64,000 nucleotides of DNA from Mucilaginibacter sp. KACC 22063 (lineage in GTDB: Bacteria > Bacteroidota > Bacteroidia > Sphingobacteriales > Sphingobacteriaceae), in the NCBI RefSeq assembly GCF_028736115.1, contig NZ_CP117877.1, positions 2,232,001-2,296,000 on the forward strand, given 5' to 3'. Position numbers and translations under genes: made by a program. Below the pieces are notes generated by a model. That model did no database searches, had not been told where the DNA came from, and worked only from the letters and a program-made list of their open reading frames with translations. Below, piece after piece: positions 34,907 to 44,920 of the stretch; within the stretch, counting starts at the first letter, position 1, and each line of letters begins with the position of its first letter.

Positions 34907-37900
34907 ATGTATAAAATTTATACTATTGATTTTGTCGTACCCAAACGACAGCTCCAAAAAACCCTGCGTATTATGCGATGGACGACCCTGTTTCTACTGG
35001 CTGGTCTTCTTCAGGTTAGTGCGGCAACCCTGGCCCAGCACGTAACGCTGAAGAAGCAAAATGCTTCGCTTGAAAGTGTATTACAAGAAATACATCGTCA
35101 GAGCGGTTTTGACATTGTTTATGACCTTGATGTTGTAAATAAAGCAAAACCTGTAACACTTGACTTAAAAGACGCTACCATTCAGGTGGCTCTGGCTTCC
35201 GCTCTTTCAGGAAGGCAGCTTTATTTCGAGGTAGATAATAAAAAAATCATTATCAGGGAAAAATCGCTGATAGACAAAATAAAGGATGTCCTCCCTGCAT
35301 CTGTCGATATTCGTTGTATTGTAACAGATAGTCTTGGCAATACACTTCCTGGTGCTTCAGCTTATGTAAAGTTTAGTAAAGTGGGGTATATGGCAGACTC
35401 AAAAGGCGAGTTTGTTGTTCCTAACGTAGGTGAAGCCGGTGTAGTACTTGTCGTATCTTATGTAGGTTATCAAACCCAGGAAGTATACTTCAATACCCGC
35501 GACAAAAGCCCCTTCAAAATCATCATGAAGCCGTCCATGAATCGATTAAACGAGGTTAAGGTGGTATATGATGGTTATCAAACAATCTCTAAAGAACGTG
35601 CAGCAGGTGCTTATGCAACACTTGGACATGAAGAACTTCAGGTAACTCCAAGCGCCAATTTGATGGAGCGGCTTGTAGGTAAAATGCCGGGCGTAAATTT
35701 TGATCTTAAGTCAAATACTATTCAGGTAAGGGGGGTAAACGATTATTCCACCGTTGGCCAACCGCTAATTGTTGTTGATGGTTTTCCACTGATCAGCCCA
35801 AATGATCAACCGCAAATTACTACACCACTAAGCGGCGTAGCAGGTAATGCGATCATCAACCGTTTTAATCCGGACGATATCGAGCAGATCACAGTATTAA
35901 AAGATGCATCTGCAACTTCCATATGGGGGTCACGCGGAGCAAATGGTGTTATCGTTATTGAAACACGTAAGGGAAAAAAAGGCATGCCGGTTCTTAATGT
36001 AAATTATACATTAGGTGTTACCCAGCGTCCTAATCTTAATCAATTGGCGTGGATGAACAGCAGCCAGTATATTGATTTTGAACAGGAACTGGTTAATCGT
36101 GGTATTCTTACAGACCCTGCTTTGGCACCAAGCTACAATGCCATTTACACGCAAAATAACAGCGATGCTACAGAATGGATGTTTCGTGTACAAAGAGGGA
36201 CAGCGACACCTGCCCAACGTGATGCTGCCCTGGCTGAGCTAAGCACACACGACTCGCGCCAACAGATCAATAAATACCTGCTGCAAAACAGTGTTACACA
36301 GCAAGCCAATATTTCTGTGTCTGGCGGGGCCGAAAATACAACTTACAGTGTATCTGGAAATTATACAAAAAATATACCTTTCTACAAGAATAACTACGGG
36401 AAAACATTTTATTTAAATTCAAACCTTTCTTCAGGCTTGTTTAACAAACACCTGATTTTTCATACCGGGTTAAATTATCAGTATGATAATACGCAATATA
36501 ATGGTGCCGCAATTGATGCATTATCCAATACAACCACATCGTTAAGGCCGTATGATAATCTGGTAGATGCAAATGGCAACCACATACAACGCACCTATCT
36601 TTTCAGGCAATCAATTGCAGATAGTTTAGTAAGGCAAGGTTATCTGCCATTTAGTTACAATGCGCTTGATGAGTTGAATTATTCAAACACAGTATCTACA
36701 ACCAACAATTTCAGGGTAACTGCCGGCTTAACAGGCAAATTTACGAATTGGTTAAACGCTGACATTTCTGCTATGAGCCAACGACAAGTGCTTGGCATTG
36801 TTGGTGTAAATGAACTGAACAGTTATGCTAACCGTATTCAGTTAAATACGGCAACATCTGTTGCAGATAACGGGCAATTGGTTTATGGGCTTCCTTATGG
36901 AGGCACTTATTATGAAGACAATAACAGTGCTTATGATTCAGATCTCAGAGGGCAACTGAATTTGGATCATACTTTTAAGAATGATCACCAGGTAACGGCT
37001 TTACTGGGTACAGAAATACGCGAAACAGGAAGTAAAGAATCCAATTCTACCAGGTATGGTTTTAATCAGGACGCGAACAGCTTAGGGCCATTTAATCCCT
37101 CAGTGCCTTACATGACATTGTATGGCTATTCTCAAACTTTAAGTAATAATCTTTCAGGCATAACTGAGACAAGGAGAAGATATTTATCTTATTATGGTAA
37201 CGCTGGTTATAGTTTTAAAGATAAATATTTTGCAACCGGAAGTTTCCGTTTTGACGATGCAACGCTTGTCGGTGTGGCACGCAGTGTAAGGGCAAGGCCT
37301 TTCTGGTCAACAGGCTTAAGATGGAATGCAACAAGAGAAGATTTCTTAAGCAATATTAGCTGGTTATCAAGTTTAGCACTTCGCGCCTCATACGGTACCT
37401 CTGGTACTATACCTACAACAGGTTCAAATGTTACCGTAATTAGTGTAGGAAATTTAGCAGATAACCGTACAGGTTTAACAGCAGCTGCTATCAATACACC
37501 AGCTAATGCGTCTCTTAAATGGTCAACTACAAGACAATTAAACTTAGGGACAGATTTTAGCCTTTTCAAAGGCCGTTTAATTGGAAGTTTCGACATTTAC
37601 AATAAAAGGACAGACGGAATTGTAAGGTACCTGCCATTTAACCCAACTTATGGTTGGTCTGGTTTATACTACAATACTGCAAAAATGACCGGTCATGGAA
37701 TTGACCTGGGTATTACAGGTGAGATTATTAAATCAAGCCAATTCCACTGGAGCTCTACTTTTAACTTTAGTTACACCACCAATAAAATAACAGACGAAAG
37801 GTTTGAGACTCAGGCTAATAATTTGGTATCCGGAACCTCAAGTGTGAACGGTTTGCCGGTAGGGTCGCTTTTTGTTTATCGTTGGGCCGGTCTTGACAAC

Positions 37901-38521
37901 CAGGGGCAATCTCAGATTTATGATAGAAATGGTAAAGTAATATCCGCTAACACGTCTATTTTAAATTTTACGCGTGCTGATTTAAAATATGCAGGCGTTA
38001 CTTACCCGCCATATACAGGTGGTTTCTTTAACACTTTTACCGTAGGGCCGTTTACCGCTACCGCACAAATGACTTATTACTTCGGTAGCGTATTTATGCG
38101 CCAGTCTGTAACTACTAATAATTATCCAACCAGTGGTAATTCGCAATTTTACGGTTCAATTGGTAAGACGCAGGATATGGCTTACCGCTGGCGCCAGCCG
38201 GGCGATGAGGCGATAACCAACGTACCAGGTATAGAATACTCAAGCTATAACAGTATTTATCGTTACCAGTACTCAGATGCAATGTTAGAAAAAGGCGACC
38301 ATATCAGGTTACAACAAATAAGCCTTTCATACAATGTTCCGACCAGGCTATTGCCTAAAAATGCAATAAAAGCCTTATCAATAGGAGCAAATGTGCAAAA
38401 CCTGGGCATCATATGGCGGGCTAATAAAGATCACCTGGACCCATTATTTACCAACACGGCTAACTACGCTAACCTGCCGCCTGCAAGAAATTACTTACTG
38501 CGTTTAAATGCTTCATTTTAA
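34907..38521 (+). CDS. SusC/RagA TonB-dependent transporter with STN domain (ECF-regulated)
   Basis: The 1204-aa protein has QKTLRIMRW before the signal helix (FLLAGLLQVSAATLAQ), an STN domain (residues about 50-115, SLESVLQEIHRQSGFDIVYD), a carboxypeptidase-like domain (IVTDSLGNTLPGASAYV), a plug (LIVVDGFPLIS, ATSIWGSRGANGVIVIETRKG) and a barrel ending LRLNASF. The STN domain is the contact for FecR, so this is a signalling transporter. The QKTLRIM segment is also present in the SusC at 54800-58327, supporting the start. It is followed by SusD, thioredoxin-like and protease genes, so a peptide or protein substrate is more likely than a glycan; this is inference. Confidence 0.94.
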   Translation: MYKIYTIDFVVPKRQLQKTLRIMRWTTLFLLAGLLQVSAATLAQHVTLKKQNASLESVLQEIHRQSGFDIVYDLDVVNKAKPVTLDLKDATIQVALASALSGRQLYFEVDNKKIIIREKSLIDKIKDVLPASVDIRCIVTDSLGNTLPGASAYVKFSKVGYMADSKGEFVVPNVGEAGVVLVVSYVGYQTQEVYFNTRDKSPFKIIMKPSMNRLNEVKVVYDGYQTISKERAAGAYATLGHEELQVTPSANLMERLVGKMPGVNFDLKSNTIQVRGVNDYSTVGQPLIVVDGFPLISPNDQPQITTPLSGVAGNAIINRFNPDDIEQITVLKDASATSIWGSRGANGVIVIETRKGKKGMPVLNVNYTLGVTQRPNLNQLAWMNSSQYIDFEQELVNRGILTDPALAPSYNAIYTQNNSDATEWMFRVQRGTATPAQRDAALAELSTHDSRQQINKYLLQNSVTQQANISVSGGAENTTYSVSGNYTKNIPFYKNNYGKTFYLNSNLSSGLFNKHLIFHTGLNYQYDNTQYNGAAIDALSNTTTSLRPYDNLVDANGNHIQRTYLFRQSIADSLVRQGYLPFSYNALDELNYSNTVSTTNNFRVTAGLTGKFTNWLNADISAMSQRQVLGIVGVNELNSYANRIQLNTATSVADNGQLVYGLPYGGTYYEDNNSAYDSDLRGQLNLDHTFKNDHQVTALLGTEIRETGSKESNSTRYGFNQDANSLGPFNPSVPYMTLYGYSQTLSNNLSGITETRRRYLSYYGNAGYSFKDKYFATGSFRFDDATLVGVARSVRARPFWSTGLRWNATREDFLSNISWLSSLALRASYGTSGTIPTTGSNVTVISVGNLADNRTGLTAAAINTPANASLKWSTTRQLNLGTDFSLFKGRLIGSFDIYNKRTDGIVRYLPFNPTYGWSGLYYNTAKMTGHGIDLGITGEIIKSSQFHWSSTFNFSYTTNKITDERFETQANNLVSGTSSVNGLPVGSLFVYRWAGLDNQGQSQIYDRNGKVISANTSILNFTRADLKYAGVTYPPYTGGFFNTFTVGPFTATAQMTYYFGSVFMRQSVTTNNYPTSGNSQFYGSIGKTQDMAYRWRQPGDEAITNVPGIEYSSYNSIYRYQYSDAMLEKGDHIRLQQISLSYNVPTRLLPKNAIKALSIGANVQNLGIIWRANKDHLDPLFTNTANYANLPPARNYLLRLNASF

Positions 38522-38528
38522 GAAAGAC

Positions 38529-39887
38529 ATGAAAAAATATATATATACGATATTAGTGCTGGCTGCTACAGCAACCAGTTGCCGTAAATATGTTGAAATT
38601 GCTCAACCGGGTATCCGTACGCTGAAATATACAACCGACTATCGCTACCTGCTTGATAATTCGCAGACTTTTGAAGGTAGTTACAGCACGCCTATATTAT
38701 CTGGCGACGATACAGAATATACTGATCCCAAACAGCAAAATGTTATACAAACCAGTTGGGCAAATGCCTATACCTGGAGTGATTATTATGTACCGGAAAC
38801 AGCCGGCGATGTGGACTGGGAGAAGTTATACAATATCATTTATAATTGTAATGCAGTAACCGATGGCGTAATGAAATCAGAAGGCGGATCAGATGCAATG
38901 AAGCGTGAGTTATATGCTGAAGCATTGGTACACCGCGCTAACTGCTATCTTACTTTAGTTACGCTTTACAGCAAACAATATAATGCCGCAACCGCTGCAA
39001 CAGATTTGGGTGTTCCGCTTTTATTAACCCCGGATCTTTTTGCTAACTTAAAAAGAGCAACGGTAGCCACTGTTTACAGCCAGATTTTGGATGACCTTAA
39101 ACGGTCTGTAGCGGCGTTGCCTGCTTTGCCGACTTATAACATCCGCCCGTCAAAGGCAGCAAGCTATGCGCTTTTAGCTAAAACATACTTAAACCTGCGT
39201 GACTTTAAAACCGCTGGTTTATATGCTGATAGCACCCTGCAATTGCAGAACACACTGCTTGACCTGAAAGCTTACAGCGATGAACCTGGTACTATACCAA
39301 AAAGGCTTGTTGACCCAGAAGTAATCTTATCAAAAATTGTAAACGGATATTATGCAGGCATACCTATCAGCGCTTATGCTTTAAATCTTTTAGGTACCAA
39401 CGATTTGCGTTATACGATGTTTACACGCGATGGTTCTGCATTCTTCCCATCCTTTAAAGGTCGCGCAAACTGGCGTTACATGTTAAACGGCGAGTCGGCC
39501 ATACAAACCGGCCCGTCTGTACCAGAGGTAATGCTAACCAAAGCAGAATGCCTTGCACGCCAGGGAGATGCCGCAGGTGCGATGGCTGTTGTAAACGCGC
39601 TTCGTAAAAAACGCTTTCTGGATGCAAACTATACTGACCTTACAGCAGCAGACGCTAATGCAGCACTTAAAATTGTTGTTGACGAACGCGAACGCGAGTT
39701 TACCGGTCGCGGGTTCCGTTGGTTTGATCAAAGGCGTTTAAACCTCGATGCCAGCTTTGCAGTAACAAAAACAAGGGTGTTTAAAGGAGTAACTTATACA
39801 CTTGCGCCAACTAGTAACCGCTACGTGTATCCGATAGGGCAAAAGTATATCCTGATGAATCCCGAGATACAGCAAAATCCACGATAA
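38529..39887 (+). CDS. SusD/RagB lipoprotein (ECF-regulated locus)
   Basis: The 452-aa protein has a lipoprotein signal (MKKYIYTILVLAATATSC), helical repeats (EALVHRANCYLTLVTLYSKQY, AASYALLAKTYLNLRDFKTAG), AECLARQGDAAGAMAVVNALRKKRF and the C-terminal EREREFTGRGFRWFDQRRL with ending EIQQNPR. It is rather short for a SusD, which fits the small-ligand group. The longer frame from 38508 overlaps SusC; the ATG at 38529, 7 bp after the SusC stop, gives a clean lipobox. It partners the SusC just upstream. Confidence 0.93.
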   Translation: MKKYIYTILVLAATATSCRKYVEIAQPGIRTLKYTTDYRYLLDNSQTFEGSYSTPILSGDDTEYTDPKQQNVIQTSWANAYTWSDYYVPETAGDVDWEKLYNIIYNCNAVTDGVMKSEGGSDAMKRELYAEALVHRANCYLTLVTLYSKQYNAATAATDLGVPLLLTPDLFANLKRATVATVYSQILDDLKRSVAALPALPTYNIRPSKAASYALLAKTYLNLRDFKTAGLYADSTLQLQNTLLDLKAYSDEPGTIPKRLVDPEVILSKIVNGYYAGIPISAYALNLLGTNDLRYTMFTRDGSAFFPSFKGRANWRYMLNGESAIQTGPSVPEVMLTKAECLARQGDAAGAMAVVNALRKKRFLDANYTDLTAADANAALKIVVDEREREFTGRGFRWFDQRRLNLDASFAVTKTRVFKGVTYTLAPTSNRYVYPIGQKYILMNPEIQQNPR

Positions 39888-39901
39888 GTAAAATCATATC
39901 T

Positions 39902-41893
39902 ATGTTTAAATATTCATTGGCATCATTAATGCTACTGTTTACCTGCGCTAAGGCGCAGGTAAACTCAAACCGTTTATCGGTTGTGCCTCAAAAACCCGCG
40001 CCGGGTAAACCTGTAGAGTTAACCTACAACGTAAAACTTGGCCCGCTTAATAATGGCAAACAGGTAAAAGCCGCTTTTTATCAATTCAGCGATTATAAAT
40101 GGCATACTGATACCGCTATTATGGAAGTTCAGGGCAGCAACGTTAAGGCTACATTCAACCTGTTGCCTGAAGCCTCATTTGCTGCTGTAAAATTTTACCA
40201 GGGAAGTTTGCGTATGCCGGATTCGACTGATAATAATCAGGAAAAAGGCTTCGCTATAGCCATAACTAATGCAAAAGGTAAAAAACTGCCTGGCGGTGCG
40301 TTAGCACAAGCCTTGTTTAAACTACCGGGATACAGCGGCGGCTTGCCGGGTTATTTTGAAGGTAACACCGCAAAAATGTCCTCAGACTCGCTTGCTTTAT
40401 TATTAAACGAAGAGTTAAAACAAAAGGGTAGTAAGCCATCAAAATTTGTAAACCAATATTTAGCGCTGCAACGTGCTATTAAAGGTACTCAGTTTAAAGC
40501 TGAAGCACCTGCACTGCTCAGTAAGTTACTGGAAGACCCTGACTTATCAGAAGGGGGCATGGAAGAAATTCAGCGTGTAATGCAATTTGAGTTGAAAGAT
40601 GAAGCCGGCGGACTTAAACTAAAAAAACAGATTTTAGAAAAATATCCTCATGGCAATTATGCAAGGTTAGAAGCTTTCCAAAAAACTATAAATACTCACA
40701 GTACTAAAGAGGAAATTATTGCTAACAGCGAAGTATTTCTGAAAAATTTTCCTATTGCAGAATGGCGTAAACATCCCAACAATCAGGATTACGTTTATTA
40801 TGGTGTTTACCGTAACCTGGCTACGTCTTATTTTGATACTGGCAACTATGATGCTTTGCTGCGCCTTCGCCCTGATTGGGATTTTAAAACACAGAATGAG
40901 GTTTACCGTTGGAATGTTATGCGGGCATACATGAGCAAAAGGGTCCCGTTAAGCCAACTACAACCCCTTGCAGACAGCCTTTACAAAGGATTGCTAACAA
41001 AAGTGAATGATGGCTCATACATGGTTGATTTTGATTCAAAAAATCAGGCACAAGAGAATGCTTATGAACAATTAAAAAACCGTACCGGAGACCAGATAAA
41101 TATCCATTACCAGGCAGGCGATTATAAAGGTGCATTGACGTATTTTGATGTTTTTCGCCCACAGGAAAAATATGCCGATGCTGATCTAAATGCCATTCAC
41201 GTAGAAATGCTGGACAAAACAGGTCAAAAGCAACTGATGCAACCGGTATTGGAAAGTAGTGTCAAGGCTAATGCAGTTACACCGGCAATGTTCGATCGCT
41301 TAAAGCAACTCTATATACAACAGCACGGTAACCTTGATGGTTACGATAATTACCTCGCTTCGTTAAAGTCGGCAGATAAAATGTCAGAATTGCATGCGTC
41401 AGTTAAAGCGCACATGCTTAATCAGGATGTGATGCCTTTTGCCATGGAAGATATGAACGGAAACATAGTGCGTTCAACAGACTGGGGAGATAAAATTGTA
41501 GTCATTGATTTTTGGGCTACCTGGTGCCGCCCTTGTATCATGGCATTCCCTGGCATGCAGATGCTGGTTGACAAATATGCAAAGGACCCTGATGTAGATT
41601 TCTACTTTGTTGGTACCATGCAGTTTGGCGATTACAAGCAAAAAGTAAAGGACTTTATGAAACGCGAAGGCTGGCGCTTTAAAGTGCTGCATGATGGCGT
41701 AGATAAGAAAACAGGTGAGCAAAACGAGGTATTCGCCACGTATGCTAAACTGTTTAATTCTTCGGGTATTCCTCGCAAAATTATTCTTAAAAATGGTGTA
41801 CTGCGCTATACAACCGAAGGTTACGGCGGCAGCCCAAGTGAACTGGTAGATGAAATATCATATGCCATCGAATTATTAAAAGCAGACAAATAA
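39902..41893 (+). CDS. Exported protein with C-terminal TlpA-like thioredoxin domain
   Basis: The 663-aa protein has a signal peptide (cleavage near CAKAQ), a long N-terminal region of about 500 residues with beta-rich start (KPVELTYNVKLGPL) and helical repeats (YVYYGVYRNLATSYFDTGNYDALLRL), and a C-terminal thioredoxin domain (about 505-663) with IDFWATWCRPC (C542, C545) and SSGIPRKIILKNG. It probably acts as a periplasmic disulfide oxidoreductase. It lies 14 bp after SusD and 1 bp before the S41 protease gene, so the three are one transcript. The role of the large N-terminal region is unknown. Confidence 0.88.
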   Translation: MFKYSLASLMLLFTCAKAQVNSNRLSVVPQKPAPGKPVELTYNVKLGPLNNGKQVKAAFYQFSDYKWHTDTAIMEVQGSNVKATFNLLPEASFAAVKFYQGSLRMPDSTDNNQEKGFAIAITNAKGKKLPGGALAQALFKLPGYSGGLPGYFEGNTAKMSSDSLALLLNEELKQKGSKPSKFVNQYLALQRAIKGTQFKAEAPALLSKLLEDPDLSEGGMEEIQRVMQFELKDEAGGLKLKKQILEKYPHGNYARLEAFQKTINTHSTKEEIIANSEVFLKNFPIAEWRKHPNNQDYVYYGVYRNLATSYFDTGNYDALLRLRPDWDFKTQNEVYRWNVMRAYMSKRVPLSQLQPLADSLYKGLLTKVNDGSYMVDFDSKNQAQENAYEQLKNRTGDQINIHYQAGDYKGALTYFDVFRPQEKYADADLNAIHVEMLDKTGQKQLMQPVLESSVKANAVTPAMFDRLKQLYIQQHGNLDGYDNYLASLKSADKMSELHASVKAHMLNQDVMPFAMEDMNGNIVRSTDWGDKIVVIDFWATWCRPCIMAFPGMQMLVDKYAKDPDVDFYFVGTMQFGDYKQKVKDFMKREGWRFKVLHDGVDKKTGEQNEVFATYAKLFNSSGIPRKIILKNGVLRYTTEGYGGSPSELVDEISYAIELLKADK

Positions 41894-41894
41894 G

Positions 41895-43496
41895 ATGTTT
41901 AAAAAGATAATTATTGCCCTGGTGTTATCCGCGCCATTAGTGGCCAATGCGCAGGTTTCGCAGCAGGATAAACTAAAGGCAGCCATTAATGCGATCAAGA
42001 AAAATTATATAGACTCATTGAGTGATCAAATACTGGTAGATGCAGCTATAAAAGGAATTTTTGCTGAGCTTGATCCGCATTCTAAATATTTCAGTAAAGC
42101 AGAAGCCAAAGCAATGACCAGTGCCATGCGCGGCAGTTTTGTAGGTGTTGGCATTGAATACATGATGCAGAACGACACGGTGTATCTTACACAGGTTTTA
42201 CCTGACGGACCGGCTGAAAAAGCGGGCTTAATGGCTGGTGACCGTTTGTTAAAGATCAATAATGAGAAGGTGGCAGGTGCAAAGAAATCTTACATGGATA
42301 TTCTGAATGCCATAAGAGGTGAAAATAAAACGGTTGTAAAGCTGGAGGTTTATCGCCCTGTTGCCAAAAAGGATCTTGATTTCAGTATTACCCGCGGTTC
42401 GGTAGTGGATCGTTCTGTTACAGCTGCTTATATGCTCGATGATAAAAAGACCGGTTATATCGCTATCCGCATATTTAGTCAAAGCACACGTAACGAAATT
42501 GAAAATGCTTTAAAGAAGTTAAAGCAGGAAGGTATGCAACAATTAATACTTGATTTGCAAGGCAATGGCGGCGGTTACGTACAGGCAGCTTTAGGCGTTG
42601 CAGATGAGTTTCTTAAACGTGACCAGCTGGTTTATTATGTTATGACGCAGGATAAAGGCAAGGATTATTACTATGCTTCGCAGTCTGGTACTTCATGGAG
42701 CGGAAAATTAGCCGTGTTGATAGATCAAAACACAGCTTCGGCCAGTGAGATACTTGCCGGGTCACTGCAAGACTGGGATAGGGGAGTGATAGTTGGCCGC
42801 CGCAGTTTTGGTAAAGGGCTTACACAACAGCCAATTGCTTTACCTGACAGCTCTGTGCTTGAATTGACTTCTGGTCGTTTATATACCCCTGCCGGCAGAT
42901 CGGTTCAAAAACCATATAAAGGGGTAAACTACCAAGCAGATATTAGCAACAGATACACTACGGGTGAATTATTTAAGGAAACGAGTCAACCAAAACCAGA
43001 TTCACTAAAATTTAAAACATTGGTTAACAAGCGCACCATTTACGCAGGTGGCGGTATTACGCCGGATAAGTTTGTGCCGTTAGATACTTTGCAAGAAGCA
43101 TCATGGCTTAAGTCATTAGCATCAGAAGGTTTCGTAAATGAGGCATCGTGGAAAATTGCTGACACACAACGCCAGCAGATTAAAAATACCTATCCGGATA
43201 TCCAATCATTTGCTGCAGGTTACAAAGTGCCTAAGTATATAATTAACGGCATTGTGAAAGCTGCCGAGCAAAAGGGGCTTAAACCATCGAAAGAATATAA
43301 AAAACGCTTGATTGATCTGTTAGCTCTTGAAATAAAAGGCCAGGTAGCTAATCAGGTTTATGTGGGCAGAGAAAACTATTTGCGCATTATTAATACTGAA
43401 AATACCAGCATAAAAGAGGCGCAAAAAATACTGGATAATACACAACTATACAATGCCTACCTGCAAGGTAAAACGCTGGCAAGCACCGGTAATTAA
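41895..43496 (+). CDS. S41 C-terminal-processing-type peptidase with PDZ domain
   Basis: The 533-aa protein has a signal peptide (ending VANAQ), an N-terminal helical part with ELDPHSKYFS, a PDZ domain (about residues 75-160, PDGPAEKAGLMAGDRLLKIN) and the S41 catalytic domain with LDLQGNGGGYVQAA, NTASASEILAG (Ser282) and SFGKG (Lys307), the Ser-Lys dyad of tail-specific proteases. A C-terminal helical extension follows from about residue 420. It sits between two thioredoxin-like genes behind SusCD, which suggests processing of an imported or exported protein in the periplasm. Confidence 0.93.
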   Translation: MFKKIIIALVLSAPLVANAQVSQQDKLKAAINAIKKNYIDSLSDQILVDAAIKGIFAELDPHSKYFSKAEAKAMTSAMRGSFVGVGIEYMMQNDTVYLTQVLPDGPAEKAGLMAGDRLLKINNEKVAGAKKSYMDILNAIRGENKTVVKLEVYRPVAKKDLDFSITRGSVVDRSVTAAYMLDDKKTGYIAIRIFSQSTRNEIENALKKLKQEGMQQLILDLQGNGGGYVQAALGVADEFLKRDQLVYYVMTQDKGKDYYYASQSGTSWSGKLAVLIDQNTASASEILAGSLQDWDRGVIVGRRSFGKGLTQQPIALPDSSVLELTSGRLYTPAGRSVQKPYKGVNYQADISNRYTTGELFKETSQPKPDSLKFKTLVNKRTIYAGGGITPDKFVPLDTLQEASWLKSLASEGFVNEASWKIADTQRQQIKNTYPDIQSFAAGYKVPKYIINGIVKAAEQKGLKPSKEYKKRLIDLLALEIKGQVANQVYVGRENYLRIINTENTSIKEAQKILDNTQLYNAYLQGKTLASTGN

Positions 43497-43529
43497 TTCA
43501 ATAAATTTTAAAGAACTAAAACATTAAAT

Positions 43530-44672
43530 ATGAAAAAGATCACAACAATTTTATGTGCAGGCTTATTTGCACCTCTGTTATGCGCGGCGCAGCAGGGATA
43601 TGTTATTCATGGTAAAATAGGCAACCTTAATAAACCGGCTAAAGCTTATTTGTCATATAAAATTGGCGATAACCGGCTTGTAGACTCTACATACATTGTT
43701 AACGGTAATTTCGAGTTCAAGGGAAAAGTAAACAGTGTGAGAGAAGCTGGTATCAGGGTAAAGCATGATGATGCACCAGAAAGCCCTACAGTAAGGCCAG
43801 TATGGGATCTGTTTCCTTTTTATATTGAAAACAAAGACATCACCATCGTAGCTACCGATTCTATTAAAAATGCCAAAATCACCGGTTCTCCATTAAATGA
43901 TGAGAATGCAAAGCTTACAGCTTACCTGAAACCTATATACGATAAGTTTACAGCCTTAAACAAAGAGTACGAAAGCAAAAATCCTACGGAACAATCTAAC
44001 AGTGAATATATTCAATCCTTAGAAAAAAGGGCTAAGGATGTTGAAGATGAAACGGTTAAGGCAAAGCAGGACTATGCGCTTGCTCACCCCAATTCATACC
44101 TGGCTATTGTTGCACTTAATTCAACCATGAAGGATGGTTTTGATGCGGCAGGCACTGAAAAAATATACAATAAGCTTAGCCCCGAAGTTAGAAACACGGA
44201 GCTTGGACAATCATCTTTAAAACGAATACTTGAAGTAAAGAAAACACAGGAAGGCGAGCTTGCTCCTGATTTTACACAGAATGATGTGAATGGTAAACCG
44301 GTTAAGCTTTCTGATTTCAGAGGGCACTACGTACTGGTGGATTTTTGGGCATCATGGTGCGCACCTTGCCGCCGCGAAAACCCTAATCTGGTTAAAGCTT
44401 ATGCCATGTATAAAGATAAAGGTTTCCGTGTGTTAGGTGTTTCGCTTGATAAACCTGAAGCTAAAGATAAATGGTTGAAAGCCATTAAAGACGATGGTTT
44501 AACCTGGACCCAGGTGTCTGACTTAAAAGGCTGGACCAACTCTGCTGCCGTTCTTTACGACGTAAAAGCAATACCAATGAACTTTTTGGTTGATCCGCAA
44601 GGACGTATCGTTGCTAAGTACCTGCGCGGCGAAGACTTGGACAATAAGTTAAGAGAAATTTATAAAAACTGA
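43530..44672 (+). CDS. TlpA-family thiol-disulfide oxidoreductase with DUF4369-like N-terminus
   Basis: The 380-aa protein has a signal peptide (cleavage near LLCAAQ), an N-terminal DUF4369-like beta domain (YVIHGKIGNLNKPAKAYLSY), a helical middle, and a C-terminal AhpC/TSA-type thioredoxin domain with VDFWASWCAPCRREN (C277, C280) and AIPMNFLVDPQGRIVAKYLRG. This is a very common Bacteroidota periplasmic oxidoreductase. It is the last gene of the ECF-SusCD-protease operon, 33 bp after the S41 gene, and is followed by a hairpin and then a strong terminator. Confidence 0.93.
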   Translation: MKKITTILCAGLFAPLLCAAQQGYVIHGKIGNLNKPAKAYLSYKIGDNRLVDSTYIVNGNFEFKGKVNSVREAGIRVKHDDAPESPTVRPVWDLFPFYIENKDITIVATDSIKNAKITGSPLNDENAKLTAYLKPIYDKFTALNKEYESKNPTEQSNSEYIQSLEKRAKDVEDETVKAKQDYALAHPNSYLAIVALNSTMKDGFDAAGTEKIYNKLSPEVRNTELGQSSLKRILEVKKTQEGELAPDFTQNDVNGKPVKLSDFRGHYVLVDFWASWCAPCRRENPNLVKAYAMYKDKGFRVLGVSLDKPEAKDKWLKAIKDDGLTWTQVSDLKGWTNSAAVLYDVKAIPMNFLVDPQGRIVAKYLRGEDLDNKLREIYKN

Positions 44673-44682
44673 TGTCACTAAA

Positions 44683-44715
44683 TCCCGCAGGAATTAGTCA
44701 GCGCACTGTGCGGGA
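44683..44715 (+). repeat. Hairpin after the TlpA gene, no T-run
   Basis: TCCCGCA (44683-44689) pairs with TGCGGGA (44709-44715) around a 19-nt loop, 10 nt after the stop codon. It lacks a T-run, so it may stabilise the 3' end of the mRNA rather than terminate. Confidence 0.4.
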
Positions 44716-44803
44716 GGCTATTTATAATATTAAGCTAATAGCAATTCAAATCATAAGCTATTCTTTATAAGAACATTAAAATTTTCTGTCAGTTAGTTAG
44801 TTT

Positions 44804-44837
44804 AAACAGACACAGCGCGAGGCGGTGTCTGTTTTTT
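44804..44837 (+). terminator. Rho-independent terminator of the ECF-SusCD-TlpA-S41 operon
   Basis: AAACAGACAC (44804-44813) pairs with GTGTCTGTTT (44825-44834) around an 11-nt loop, followed by a T-run to 44837. It faces rightward and closes the operon that begins at 32800. Together with the hairpin at 44683 it accounts for most of the 248-bp gap before the next gene. Confidence 0.85.
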
Positions 44838-44920
44838 CTTTTGGGAAGTATTCGATAATAACTGCTACTTTTAATTGTAAATGCGACCTGGCATATTTAA
44901 GAAGATAAAATGCGTGTAAA

